Below, one piece after another: positions 1 to 10,197 of a stretch of DNA of 64,000 bases. The notes below the pieces were generated by a model. The model made no database searches and was not told the DNA's origin. It was given only the letters and a program-made list of their open reading frames with translations. A program made the translations under genes and the position numbers. The stretch's first letter is position 1. Every line of letters starts with the position of its first letter. The stretch spans positions 149,799,584 through 149,863,583 of the forward strand of contig OY720634.1 of assembly GCA_963169105.1 (NCBI GenBank). Direction: 5' to 3'. This stretch comes from Ceriagrion tenellum. Its lineage: Eukaryota > Arthropoda > Insecta > Odonata > Coenagrionidae.

Positions 1-3000
1 CGCTTATTACGAGACCTAGAGAATTTTCATGATGAGAACAGTCCAGTATGCGTTCTTTTCCGTAGTGTCATCAAATATTTGTCGATAGGGTTGATGCAAG
101 CTTTATGTCGACTGTATTTGGGTTTATTTAAAAACAAAGTACCAAAATACTGAGAGCTAATAGGTGAAATATCTTATGATAAGCTTAGGAATAATGATGA
201 AATAGATCTATTATGGAATTTTACTAATTGGTAACAAGCCACTGTTAAATATAAAATGGGTTGCATCTAAGGCGGATAAAATCTTTTTAATCGATCGAAA
301 CCAGGACATTTCCAATTTTTCGGCAACGTCAAGATGAATGAGTTGGTCCCAAAGAAATCATTTGACTTCGTCAGATTTGGATCGTCGTCCACACGTTCAC
401 TCCCTAGCTACATTGTTTTGCTGGGTGAAACGGACACAGACCCATTAAATGTAAAGGAGTCAAGAGCGACGCGCAGACTCATCCCGCCGGCCGGAAAGAA
501 CCTGACGCGCTACACTGTCGCAGTTGGCAGTGAACATTTTATGCGGTTATGCTGGGTTTATCCTCTCGCGACAGTGAGTCAATAAGCTACACAAGCTATG
601 TCACAGTATAGACTGGAGGTGACATACTTGTTTCAGGTTAACTGTCGTGGTAACCCGTGGTAGACCTACGTACCCTGGCCATTATCAATTCATAAGCACG
701 TAATTAGTTTTCAATACGGAAAGCTTTAATTTAGAATATTCATTTCAATTTTTTTTTATTATTCGACCTCTGAAATACATTATTCTGGTGGAGTGATAAA
801 AAACTGATATCTAGCCGTATATTGACAGCAAGATGGTGGACAACATTGCCCTCATTAGGCATTGAAAGGGCTAGGATAGATTCACATACATGTGATGGTT
901 AATCGAGAACATTTGAGCATGTAGGAAATATTCCTCTATTGCTTAAATTTGAATTAATGGGTTGGCTGGCTGGCATGAGTATACCATCAAATTTATCTCC
1001 CACAATAAATACATCGGTTATGCTCTTTGTTGGTTTGACCGTGTCAAGAGAATGGATAGGGGTCGAATGATTAAAGAGATATTTGATGTTAGAGTGAAAA
1101 TTGTGAAAGGAAGAGGTAGACTGCGTTAGTCATGGGTGAATTATGGTAGAAAAATCACGTATATCTCCGGTATATCCCGTGAAATCACAAATGAATATAT
1201 TTAAGTAAAAATCGAGAATAAACAATAACCAAAGAGCACTTGTCATGTGAAATGTTATTTCTCATAACACATAGGTTTGGAAGGTTATCCGTAGCGCGTG
1301 AAGTATTTTCCAAATCCCAAAGTGCTAAATCTAGAGTTATATTTACAAAAAATCATCGTGTTCCTATTTTTAACTCATTGATTCAGCCGAAGAAGTTGCG
1401 TTGGAATTCAGTCTGGGTCTGTTTCCTAAGTGGGCTTCCTTTAATCTCCAATGGAATTGGGTGCAACGAATCATATAAGCATCATTTTCCCAAAGTTTTA
1501 CAGTTATGTAAAAGTCCTTCGCGTCAAATTAAATCCGATTCATCCGACGAGTGCCTCCCTCGCCCAGAGCACGGAATAAAATGGCGATGGGACGCACCTC
1601 GCAACGCGATTGACTGGCTCTCTTCTCGATCCTCGCGGCGTTAGGAGTCGCGGTTACTTACTCCATAGCGTCGCCAGACGGCGCCGCGACGCGAAGCTTC
1701 GAGACCTCACCCTCCCGTCGTGGCACGGCGAGGTAATTTAGCCCGTTAAGGGAGTCGTGAAGGCGATGATTTTTTTTCACCAGCGGGGGAAAGCATAAAC
1801 CGAAGAATGCCGGCGTGGTACCGGGAAGTGACAGCTCGCGGGGGAAGGTGCGTGATAAATATGAGACTCCCTGGGAATCCAGAGATTGGAATGCTGCCGT
1901 TTGAGCTTTGTGATTCTCCGTGCATTGGCACCCAGGCTTTCAGTCCCTTCAATTGTTTTGCCGTGTCACTCGGTATTTCTACTTTGTTGCGCCAATCAAT
2001 ATTGATGCTTAAAATCTGACTTCTGTGCCAAAAATCCTAGGTGTGAGGAAACTTAATAATATTATTCGAATTTATTAGATGATGGCAAATAAGATCCTTT
2101 GAAGAAGTTTGGGTCAGGCTTGGGGCCAAATCCGTTCGATATAACAAAAAAGCAGGTTGATTTGTTTTGAAATGCTGTAAATCATCTTAATCGTTTAAAA
2201 TGTAATGCCTCACGATGAAGGAACTTCAACTTGCATTTATCAATTGCGGAGTAGTTTCCTTTAATAAGTCTGTGATGGATCGAAGTTGGGGAGGCTTCTT
2301 TCAAAAGTGTGGAGAGGAATGATGGCTCAAAATAGATCTTCATTCTTACGCAACCAACGCTCATAGAAAGCAGACTACTGGAAAATATCAAATTTAAGAA
2401 ATAAATCATTTCACTGAATGATTTTACCATGCCAAGTACTCTTTCATCTCGAGTAACACTTGCTCACATAACTATGAAATTTTAACCCTTGATTTTAAAA
2501 GCATAAAGGCTTATGTCTAGTCATGCAATGAAGATATAAACACCATTTTTGTCGTATAAGTTAATCTATACTTAGCTCAAACCTTTCCTATTTTGTCTTA
2601 GCTTTCCATTACTTAGCTCTAGAAATTTAAATTATATTGGCTCCACAAAATCCTCCGGCTATCTCCTTGTAGTATCTTTTGATTACTTTAAAGTTATCTC
2701 CGCCAACGGATTTTTTATAAGCTTTCCCCAAAACGCTAGGGATATTTAATGGTCTTCAGCTTTCCTTGATTTTACTCAGTTTAATGCTTCTCATCCTGTT
2801 TTCACCAGTTCTTCTTTCATCTGTTGTTGTTACTTATGTCACTATCTCTATTTGAAGTGCATCTGCTCTTATGTAGCTGATTATAGGTAGAAATAAAGTG
2901 TATCAAAAGATAGAGCATCTGTGGCTCTATTTCTGTACACACTTTCTATTTCTACTACGTTTTCCATTGATTCTGAATTTTCTTCTCATCTAGCTCGGGT

Positions 3001-3878
3001 TTAGAGTCTTTTACAATATACACGCGCTGTTTTCATTATATTCTTAGACTTTATTTTGAATCCATCGGCTGTAAGTTATCATCACAGTTTTCATCAGTGC
3101 TGTGATAGATGTGCGAATTGAGCCATGCATTTAGTATAATCTATATATGTTGAAAAATTAGTCAATTATATCCTACGATTCTTGAGGAGCACTAAGTTTA
3201 AAGAATTTATCGCTTATTCAATGAGCTGTGTTACGTAGTAATTGTTTTTTGTTTACTGATTGTATATTGTTTGCTAAATAATGCCGATTCCTCTATAATT
3301 CTGTGAAATTTGTTCTAATTATTACAACATTAATTTTGATTAATTCTGAGGCACTATTGTTTCATTAGCTCTTGCATCTGCACAAATGCAGAAAATTATA
3401 CAAGTCAATTATGCAGTAATAAATATACCTCGGGATTTAATCAGCTAAAAAAGTGTCCAATCTTAAATGTAAGGATCATCTCATACTACGGCGCCATGTA
3501 CTCCTTAGTAATAAATCCTCGTCGTTCTGTACCTTTAACTGCTGTGTTCTAACAATTCTGATCTAAGTTCACACCATTTATTTTTCTCGCATGAGATAGA
3601 TTTACTAGTTCCCGTCAGTAGTATTCCTCTCACGTTACTCATACTACTATCTCGGTTATTATGCTGGGTCATTCAGTCGCTTATTCTCTAGTCAAATTTT
3701 AGCAGCTCGACCTCGGGCAACGATTTCAGTGTGGCCACCGCCAAATTTGCATATCTATCGAGAGGCGCCGCTTACTAATTTTAATGTTCGAGATATTCAA
3801 GTTTTTTCAAACATACTATGCTATGCGGCTTGCGATGTGTGCGATGATTGAGTGTAGTGGATACAATGCGTGGAATTC
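1..3878. other. no recognised gene; noncoding AT-rich DNA
   Basis: No open frame here resembles a protein family I recognise; all are short (up to 134 codons) and have no supporting signal. A GC-rich, CpG-containing patch lies at about 1540-1745. The rest is AT-rich with scattered homopolymer runs. Host exons too short or diverged to recognise by eye cannot be excluded. Confidence 0.6.
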
Positions 3879-3910
3879 CTTTCGGGAAATGCTACGTGGT
3901 GCTGATCATT

Positions 3911-3955
3911 TTTTATCGACGTTTCCCTCCTCCTACTGGGAGCGTTTTCAAGAGA
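3911..3955 (-). ncRNA. hammerhead-ribozyme-like motif, left arm
   Basis: On the minus strand the arm reads CTTGAAAAC, then GCTCC-CAGTA-GGAG, then GGGAAACGTCG. It is the inverted partner of the motif at 4344-4384. It is more damaged, because extra bases (GAGG) separate stem II from GAAAC. Activity is unlikely. Confidence 0.55.
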
Positions 3956-3982
3956 ATGAGTGTGCCGTGCCTTGTCTCAATC

Positions 3983-4282
3983 TTATATAGCGTCCGTTGC
4001 CCGATTGTAGGGCCGACTTGAATTACGGGTGGAAGACGTTAGCCGTTGGACATTCGATGGGATCAGGAACCCTTTCCAAACCCGGCTGAGATTGTAGCCA
4101 TCCTCCATGTTGAAGTTATTCAGCCTTTTTGCTATTTCAATGGCTTCTCGTTTTAGGTGCGGATGATAATCCTCCGTCTTCGCCAACACCCGTGTTTCTT
4201 CGAACAATATTTTATGCCCAGGGCTGGAAGTGTAATGTTCGGCGACCGCTGACGCGTCACATTGAAGTAACTCGGAATTCAA
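3983..4282 (-). pseudogene. GIY-YIG endonuclease C-terminal fragment of a Penelope-like element
   Basis: The minus-strand frame of 99 codons contains the segments AEHYTSSPGHKILFEETRVL, REAIEIAKRLNNFN and YNLSRVWKG. These resemble the conserved C-terminal part of the Penelope-like endonuclease: a histidine-containing 'GH' stretch, then a hydrophobic strand, then the helix with REAIEI and N-N-x-N. In intact elements this domain follows the reverse transcriptase and nicks DNA for integration. Here the catalytic N-terminal GIY/YIG half and the whole RT are missing. The frame begins and ends inside the two inverted arms, so its first residues and its last 15 or so are terminal-repeat translation, not protein. 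No function is expected. Confidence 0.82.
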
Positions 4283-4343
4283 ATCGGCTCAACAATCGGG
4301 CAACGGATGCTATACAAGATTGAGACGAGGCACGGCACACTCA

Positions 4344-4384
4344 TTCTCTTGAAAACGCTCCCAGTAGGAGTGAAACGTCGAGAA
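4344..4384 (+). ncRNA. hammerhead-ribozyme-like motif, right arm
   Basis: Three helices can be drawn. Stem I is UUCUC (4344-4348) with GAGAA (4380-4384). Stem II is GCUCC/GGAGU around the loop CAGUA (4357-4371). Stem III is AC/GU with no loop (4375-4378). Position 17 would be C at 4379. The core is degenerate: UUGAAAA (4349-4355) replaces CUGANGA with two changes, and one C (4356) precedes stem II. Probably a decayed Penelope hammerhead. Confidence 0.6.
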
Positions 4385-4679
4385 AAAATGATCAGCACCA
4401 CGCAGCATTTCCCGAAAGATGGCCCTAATCACTGAAGTAGGATTTAACCACTTGGCTGTAAATTACTCCAAAGATTTTTCACCCTGTCGTACGTGAAATC
4501 GTACAATATTTTGGTATACCTAACGGTTTTTGAAGCTCACGGCCGTCGATAGACAATGTCAATGAATGGCTTTAGGGCTCTGTAGCGAGCTCCGTATTGT
4601 CTATAAAACCTTTTATCCAATCGCCAGGAGAAAAATACAATCCCGCAAAAATCTATTAAAAGATTCCCTTTGTGAGAGA

Positions 4680-5290
4680 GGCTGTTGGCCTCACTCTCTC
4701 TAAGGCGGCCCAGCCCCTTGTGCCTCAATACCTCCACCTTCCGCCTCCCTTCCCGTCTTGCATCCCTCGCCCCTGATTGGTCTGAACCCATTCCTCGCCC
4801 GTGTCTTTCCCCTTGCTTCGGTCAAGAGCCCTCGCCATCTCTTAACCCCCACAGCCTCCTCCCACTTTACGACTGCGATGAAGGAGGTAGGAGGAGAAAG
4901 CCCCCTCTCCCCCGACAACACACAAACACACAAGCACAACAACTAGTAGAACGCGTCACTCTGGGCGATGGGGGCGGCGTCGGCGGCCGCACACACTTGT
5001 CAGTCGACGTGACAGATTTGTGGCCTCGGCGACGACCGACGTCCCCGCGCTTCCCCCCCACCTCCACCCCCCCCTCCCCCAATGGGGCTCAGCAGTCTCG
5101 CGCGAGGAAGAGGACGAGGAAACGCGGAGTACGCGAGAGGGAAACATAATAACGGGGTGATCGGAATGTGGGCGGGGGAGAGTGAAAAATATAAAACACA
5201 CGGAAGATGGCGAAGAAGTCCTCGCTCTCGTTACGCGATATTCCGGAGATGAGTTATCTCTTCCCGTGTGGAGGCGCATGACGAAATATC
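4680..5290. other. GC-rich island with strand-asymmetric C-rich tracts
   Basis: The plus strand is strongly pyrimidine-rich from 4700 to 4860 and again at about 5050-5085, where several C-runs occur. CpG-dense stretches follow (4970-5045 and 5095-5140). Several frames stay open here (for example 4685-5149), but the translations are Pro/Ser/Arg-rich, as expected of GC-rich noncoding DNA, and overlap in both strands. It could be a CpG-island promoter or first exon. I see no TATA box or splice signal that settles it. Confidence 0.4.
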
Positions 5291-6439
5291 ACCTGGCAGA
5301 GTCTCAGAAAATATACTGCGGACGATGGCTCAAAATGCTTCAATCTTGGATTTAATGCGTTGAAGGGTGTTAACTTATCGCTCCTGCTAATGCTCATTGC
5401 GAAGGCCTGTGCGGAAACGAGGGGAGGTAAAAGTGGGGTGGTTGTAAGTGAGAGAAAGGAGAGGAAGTCGACGAGATAAGAGAGTGAGGTAGGGGAACTA
5501 AACTAATTAGCGAAAAAAGCAGGAGGCACGCACATTGAAGGCAAGTGGTAAAAAACACTCATCGCTATGACATAACATGGAACCCTTCCTTGAGCCGTCT
5601 CAGAACCGATAGTCAGGTCAAATGATTTTTTCATGGCGAATTTCAAACCTTGGTGTATAAGCACCCGTGCGAATGACTTCGTACCTCATGATTTATCAAT
5701 GCAATGATTGTAAATTCGTCACTTCATCGTTAAATAAACGATATGTTAGGTTTATCCACCGTGACAGTGGCTTTGTAAGCACGACTATCGTCTCATGTGC
5801 TACAATGTTGACTTTTGGCGTGAACATCCAGAATCCTTTTCAAATATTCGCGGAGACAGCCGAGTTTCCTGTCCTACCCAATGAGCTATGAATGGAATGT
5901 TTCAAAGATGCGGTCTTTCGTTTCCATTCGCATAAAAAGTTTTAAGGTAGTTTGAGCGAAATATCAGTTTACTTAGAAATCAACGAATTTGGACTCATTA
6001 AAAAAGAAAATCTCATCCATCTAATGACACCATAAATTCAACCTCTAACCACATTACTTGTCATGTACTCGTCAATTACTCGTCATGTCATGTACTCGTC
6101 AAAAAATGTCAGCCCTTTTACATGGGATATGGTACGTTTATGCACTCTTGAGGGACATTATTTACAAAATAAGGAATTTCTAACACTTAGATGTCGTAAA
6201 TAAACTAACAGCGTGTAGTTTGTATGTTTTCTCAACTATATTTGAAAATAAATCATATTGTTACCGCAGTAAGTTCTAGGGTATTACAAAAAACGTTCCG
6301 TTTTGAAGGAGTTTCAAAGGCACCGGGCGAAAAAAAGATCAGAGTTAAAGACTAATTTAGATATTTTCATTTAATTACTAACGATTTTTGTCGTATAAAA
6401 CTATATTATTGCATCATTAATAATGCAATATATAATTGA
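5291..6439. other. no recognised feature; short direct repeat at 6061-6102
   Basis: AT-rich DNA without recognisable coding sequence. TCATGTACTCGTCAA occurs at 6061 and again at about 6088, with a partial ACTCGTCA between, giving a tiny degenerate tandem array. Confidence 0.5.
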
Positions 6440-6720
6440 TGTGTCCTTTTGCTGGTGAACGAAAAAAATAATGCGAATATGGTCTCTATTATGACTAGGG
6501 TACTATCTCGCTCGAACCACGGAGTAGGGGTATCCTACTCCGTGGCTCGGACTAACTTACAGAGAGAAAACATGGCTACGTCCACTTCTCTCTCTCCCCA
6601 CCCCACCTCCCTTGTGTCAAAGGCCCCACTTCCTTCCGTGACACCACCCAATGAAATCGCCCAAACAACGTGACGTATCAAATGGACGGGCATACGGACG
6701 GACATAGCACTTTATATATA
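6440..6720. repeat. probable short interspersed element with a 12-bp palindrome
   Basis: CCACGGAGTAGG (6517-6528) is followed after five bases by its reverse complement CCTACTCCGTGG (6534-6545), giving a strong hairpin. The downstream part ends in ACGGACGGACATAGCACTTT followed by ATATATAGG (about 6695-6722), a style of 3' tail seen in short nonautonomous repeats of invertebrates. No Pol III box pair or target duplication could be fixed. It may be a SINE or a MITE; the borders are approximate. Confidence 0.4.
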
Positions 6721-6722
6721 GG

Positions 6723-9420
6723 ATTAAAACCCTTTTTACGTCATATTTTAAAGAGCTTGAATTGGAATTCAGCGCAACAATGCGTTTTTAGATTCTTCCA
6801 AATCTAATGAGATTTTGGTCAGCGCCTTTAAAAATTAATGGCAACGATTAAATAATGCTCATCCCCCATAAATTTTCCTAATCTGTGATATTATGCTATT
6901 ATCTAAAACCTGCAAATAATAGTGAATAATCAAGTACCAATCGTAAAGATTATATTTTGAAATCAAAACTTCAACATATTATGGGATTACAGTTTTATTT
7001 ATCAAAAAATTGAATAAATTCTGTCATTATATGTACACACGATGCGCATCAAGTATGACTACTCTCATTCATGCAGGCTGAATGACCTTACTTGATTAGG
7101 ATATGAAATAATTCGTAGTGGCTTAAAATGGGATTTATTTTTAGAGTATTATTTTTACAGCTAGACACCAATGAGACAATACTAATCGTAAACTTATTCC
7201 TCGTCTTCAATGACGGAGGCAGTGCTGGAGGATAAATGCTGCATCAAAAAGGGCATTCAGACTCATGGCGAATTTGGAGAAAACTCCTCTCTGGAGGAGA
7301 TTTTTTATACACCAACATCAAAAGTTTTGGATACGTTTAGTGGACCACTGTTAATGCGGAGTTTGTATTTCTTTTCCTTCAATCAGACTTCCACCCCATG
7401 TTTTACTCTCCCTCATATAACAAGGTAATTCTAAGCGTTCATAGAGATGTTTCCATTACATATGAGTCAGTTACTAAATCACTGCCGTATATTCAGCATA
7501 GATTCATGGTGGAGTTGAATAGAGTGAGTAGGTAGTTGGTCAAACGTATTTGGGTGTTTGCCGTATGCTTTAAGTGCTGTTGACAATAATTCCACGTATA
7601 ATGGCAAAGGTAGTACGATAAAACTGAGAGCTGCAACCAGGGCAACCGTACGATGAAGGTTTAGGACATGTGTGACCAGCACATCTACTAGTATAATAAG
7701 ATGAAGTAGGAACATATTATAATTTTGGACCACCAGGAATTACACTGCAAGGTGACGGTATTATTCGGATTTAATTACTGTTTCCCGTCCCTTTTTGCTC
7801 TAAATTTTCATGCAGAGAATTTTTTACTCAAGCACGAATTCGTTCCCCAGTCTTTTCCTCTTAGTTGTCCATTCAATCTGCTACTTATGTTGATCCCGTC
7901 TCTCCGGCTCCCGAACAGGCAGTGAAGAGTCATCAATGCGGAAGGTGTAGATGATTTTTTTTTAGTATGGAGAGGATTTAAACGGTAAAATAAGGGCTGG
8001 ATGGGTTTGGATGCTCCTCGGCTGGGGAACGCGTGCTTCTGTCAGAGGGCGACACCAGCGGGAATGAGAAATAATGAGATAAATTAGACGAGGTCTGCTG
8101 AAAACGGTCAAAGGTAGCCATGTCTTGTGGCCCTAGGCGTCATTTCTTAATTTTTGTGACGAATGGAACGTAGTGCTCTTGGTCATAAGTATTTCTTCGT
8201 TATATTCGTAGCAAATTTTGGCTTCGTCAGACTTTTAGGCAAGACTAACAATTTTCCGTTTGGCTCAGTCTCCGATCTGTTCATTCCAGTAGATGGGGGA
8301 TGACCTCAGATTTGACTACGAAAACTCAAATTATGTAAATTTTGGCTCATCTAATAATTTGAGAAAAAGTTTTTCTAAAATATGGTGAACCGTGCAGGTT
8401 CTACTTCACTGTTTTATAATTTTTATTTGAGTTTATCATCGACTATTCCTCTTTTTTCATAGGTCTAAGATTGGCTGCGGTGTGCTAAGTGACCCATTGA
8501 AAATTGTCTTAATTGAGCAGTGAGTAACGCAGCTTTGAAAACTACAAAAATTGCTTTCCGTGAACTACTTAGATGACAGAAAATATTAATTATCATATTT
8601 CCATCAGCAAAGATTATTTATTAGAATCGCTTTTAAAATAACGGTTAAACGCAACGGGTGAAATCCACCTATTGATAAAATTCCTTCGTTACGATGGAGT
8701 GAAAGGTACAAGACTCGGACCACGGGTCGGCTACGAGAATGATTTGGATGAGATTATTTTAAAAGACACAAAATAAGAAGTGCAGAGGGAGTTGTGAGGT
8801 CAATAGGGAAAAAATAATGATAATGGAAATGTGCTTGAAAAAGCTTACTTGCTAAAAAATGCTTTACGTGGCGTTTTAATTACAGTGTTTTCAAAGCATC
8901 GCAATATCTTACCTTTTTTGTTCCTCTAAACTCATGCTTTGATTTCTCATCAACTGAGGCATCTAAACTGATGAGTAAATTACTGAAATGGTCAGTTCTA
9001 CGACGAGGAATCCCAGTTTAGTCAAAATTCTGCGATGGTGAAATGCCCTGGAAAGCACCTGCTGATGATGTCTTCTTAAGGTACTGGATTCTCCCTAGGG
9101 TGAATGTTTTACCAATTGGTCAACGTGGGCGCATTACAAAATATGCCCCAATAATTGAAAACAAGAAAAGCCGTAGATATAAAGTCTTTGAGGGCTGCGA
9201 CATGGTCTTGGGATAAAGTCGAGAGCGTCGATGAACCCCATTGAGAGTAGATATTCCATGAGAAAATTCAAATGTCCCTTCATTCGAAGGCTCCATGCAT
9301 GAGATAACCCTGAGGATTTGAGGAGATGGAAGGAGGCTGCACGCTTCGGAAGGGATGTGGAATCGACCGAGGAGGAGAATTGACGACTTAGGTCTCATTT
9401 CGCTTTGCACCGCACGAGGA
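6723..9420. other. no recognised feature
   Basis: AT-rich DNA with only short frames. None resembles a known family and none has clear splice or promoter context. Confidence 0.5.
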
Positions 9421-9429
9421 CCGACCGCT

Positions 9430-9900
9430 CTAAAGCATTCACTTCCTTGGCGGAAGGAACGCGCGGAATGGGAAATATATGTACGAGCTTATGTAGTTAC
9501 GTGCGGCGGCCAAAAGATTGACTACGACGATAGTGGCGAGGGGTTTTCATGGACCCGCGATGGATGGGCTGGGTGTGGGGGAGTCCGTTGGCAGCGCCGC
9601 CGTCCGCGAGACGTGAGCGCCCGGCTGGTTTTTCAGCATCGGCGGCGATATTGGCTGCGGGACGGGGATGCGCCTCCTAGCGCGGGGCCGCTTGCCAAAT
9701 CGATTGCGACGCGAGATAACAGGAGGCGCCGCGAGCGCTTATTAAGGGCATCAATAAAGCGGCCAATGTACGGCCGGGCGATAAACGCCGCGGAAAATCC
9801 GCGGGGTTCAAACGCTCTTTGAGTAATGCGCTCCGAGGGCGGCGGAGCGTAAATATTTACGCACTCGTCAGCGCTGATTCCGCTCTCGAGGTTTATTAAT
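9430..9900. promoter_or_regulatory. CpG-rich island with embedded AT-rich core sites (candidate enhancer or promoter)
   Basis: Base composition shifts sharply to CpG-rich. Inside it are short AT-rich cores of homeodomain type: CTTATTAAG (about 9738), CAATAAAG, CGATAAAC and TTTATTAATTG (about 9892). There are also two small palindromes, CGCGGAAAATCCGCG (about 9788) and GCTCCGAGGGCGGCGGAGC (about 9830). The frames spanning it on both strands look noncoding. Clustered TF-like cores in a CpG-rich block fit a regulatory element. That is inference: no gene is recognised nearby and conservation cannot be tested here. Confidence 0.3.
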
Positions 9901-10197
9901 TGCCGTAGAGTGAGGGCGAAGTATGAGACTCTAATCGGGGAGTATCGCATGGAGAAGGTCGGTGTCGATGCACGATCAAGCCCTTATCGTTTGGCGAACA
10001 ATAATTTGTAATGTGAAAGATATTTCGCGATCGTCCGGTGCATATCCAATAAACAGGCAAGAGAGATCTTCCATAGCTAAAGTGCATTAAATAAAAGGGA
10101 CTTTCAAAGGGAATTGAAAGCACAGCTGCGCAAATTTCATTTTTACGTCCATGAGTAGTTCCAAGGCAAGGATATCCTTCCATGAGCAACTCCAGTA

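Larger units (their letters stand above)
3879..4418. mobile_element. Penelope-like element fragment in a foldback with inverted terminal repeats
   Basis: A 540-bp unit is bounded by two inverted arms. The left arm (3879 to about 4027) read on the minus strand matches the right arm (about 4270-4418) read on the plus strand, with a few substitutions. Both arms share the blocks CTCATTCTCTTGAAAACGCT and GATCAGCACCACG. The roughly 240-bp spacer holds a minus-strand remnant of a Penelope GIY-YIG endonuclease. Each arm carries a hammerhead-like motif ending in GAAACGTC. Penelope-like elements are known to have terminal repeats (pLTRs), often in inverted configuration, with hammerhead motifs. The element lacks reverse transcriptase and cannot be autonomous. 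The matching arms and endonuclease homology make the class call firm; the exact outer ends are estimated from where the arms stop matching. Confidence 0.85.

Noticed and set aside
4685..5149. 154-codon plus-strand frame
   Set aside because: Pro/Arg/Thr-rich translation of C-rich tracts with several overlapping frames on both strands.
9061..9075. CTGATGATG resembling a hammerhead core
   Set aside because: No GAAAC with a self-complementary stem III follows.
9355..9822. 155-codon plus-strand frame
   Set aside because: Arg-rich translation of CpG-rich DNA; the opposite strand is open too.
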